A DNA stretch of 64,000 nucleotides from Salinibacterium sp. M195 (GTDB lineage: Bacteria; Actinomycetota; Actinomycetes; Actinomycetales; Microbacteriaceae), in NCBI RefSeq assembly GCF_019443965.1, contig NZ_CP040814.1, positions 558,001 to 622,000 of the forward strand, given 5' to 3'. This document shows positions 63,700-64,000 of this stretch, piece after piece. The notes under the pieces were generated by a model. The model did no database searches. It was given only the letters and a program-made list of their open reading frames with translations, and was not told the origin of the DNA. Positions within the stretch are counted from its first letter, which is position 1. The number at the start of each line of letters is the position of its first letter. A program made the position numbers and the translations under genes.

Positions 63700-64000
63700 A
63701 TGATCTCCTCCGAAGCGCCGCCACTCGGCAGCCCGGCCATCCTGCGGCAACGGTGGAGCGAGGTCTCGTTCCTGCACTGGCGCGTCGATCCGGCCATAGT
63801 TGCTCCATTCTTACCGGCTGGATGCCGCCCCGACACCATTGACGGCAGCACCTGGGTGGGGCTCATCGCTTTTCAGATGTCGCAGAGTTCATTCTTTGGC
63901 GGGCCAAACATCCCGTGGCTCGGGGACTTCCCTGAAGTTAACGTGAGGCTGTACTCAATCGATGCTGACGGTCGCCGGGGCGTGGTCTTTCTCTCGCTCG
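63700..64000 (+). CDS. DUF2071 (YqjF-like) protein, 3' partial
   Basis: The frame opens with ATG at 63700, 14 bp after hspR, and stays open to the window end (100 codons). The N-terminus LRQRWSEVSFLHWRVDPAIVAPFLPAGCRPDTIDGSTWVGLIAF matches the start of DUF2071 proteins, and FPEVNVRLYSIDADGRRGVVFLSL continues it. Function of the family is unknown. The 3' end is missing. Confidence 0.85.
   Translation, partial: MISSEAPPLGSPAILRQRWSEVSFLHWRVDPAIVAPFLPAGCRPDTIDGSTWVGLIAFQMSQSSFFGGPNIPWLGDFPEVNVRLYSIDADGRRGVVFLSL

Overview
The window looks like chromosomal DNA of a pigmented, high-GC actinobacterium, most likely in the family Microbacteriaceae. This is an inference from four things: a C50-carotenoid cluster (crtB-crtI-crtYe-crtYf-crtEb), a dnaK-grpE-dnaJ-hspR operon with HAIR-type operators, many leaderless promoters (TAnnnT 6-7 nt before the ATG), and GTG starts with short gene overlaps. 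I saw no tRNA, rRNA, CRISPR array, insertion sequence or prophage. The two genes at the window edges are cut off.

Region 1 (1-12566) is a sugar locus. It holds the end of one solute-binding protein, a MaoC-like protein, a LacI regulator, a fucose-type aldose dehydrogenase, a separate ArsR/AHSA1 pair on the minus strand, a mandelate-racemase-family enzyme, an RraA-type aldolase/lyase, a lactonase-type amidohydrolase, a binding protein with two permeases, a sugar mutarotase and an L-fuconate dehydratase. Together they fit a non-phosphorylated L-fucose (or similar deoxy-sugar) pathway: mutarotation, oxidation to the lactone, hydrolysis, dehydration, then aldol cleavage. Three copies of a LacI-type operator lie before the two main transcription units.

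Region 2 (12567-19095) has an exopolysaccharide sugar transferase behind a hairpin-rich leader, a peroxiredoxin-like protein, a small membrane protein, an SGNH hydrolase, and a KDPG-aldolase/KDG-kinase pair facing an IclR regulator. Region 3 (19470-24947) has an XRE-cupin regulator facing a tightly coupled run: ureohydrolase, a 27-codon mini-ORF, a 56-residue membrane peptide, an NCS1 permease, a zinc alcohol dehydrogenase and a nitrilase-family amidase. It probably takes up and degrades a nitrogen compound.

Region 4 (24941-43831) is mixed: a DUF3179 protein, an aldo/keto reductase, two TVP38-family proteins (one fused to a CDP-alcohol phosphatidyltransferase) bracketing a YnjB-type ABC transporter, a disulfide-type flavoprotein, an FMN-reductase-like protein with a methyltransferase, a Crp/Fnr regulator, two paralogous lipoproteins bracketing an NMT1-type ABC transporter, and dcd. 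Three promoters here share an element that ends in ATCACA at a fixed distance from the -10 box.

Region 5 (43892-51913) holds idi and the C50 carotenoid genes, a VanZ protein, a MarR regulator, a PEP-mutase-family protein and an MFS permease. Region 6 (52105-59466) is one very large surface protein with nine DUF11-like units, about eight SdrD_B-like units and an LAxTG sorting signal. Region 7 (59467-64000) is the DnaK chaperone operon followed by a cut-off DUF2071 gene.
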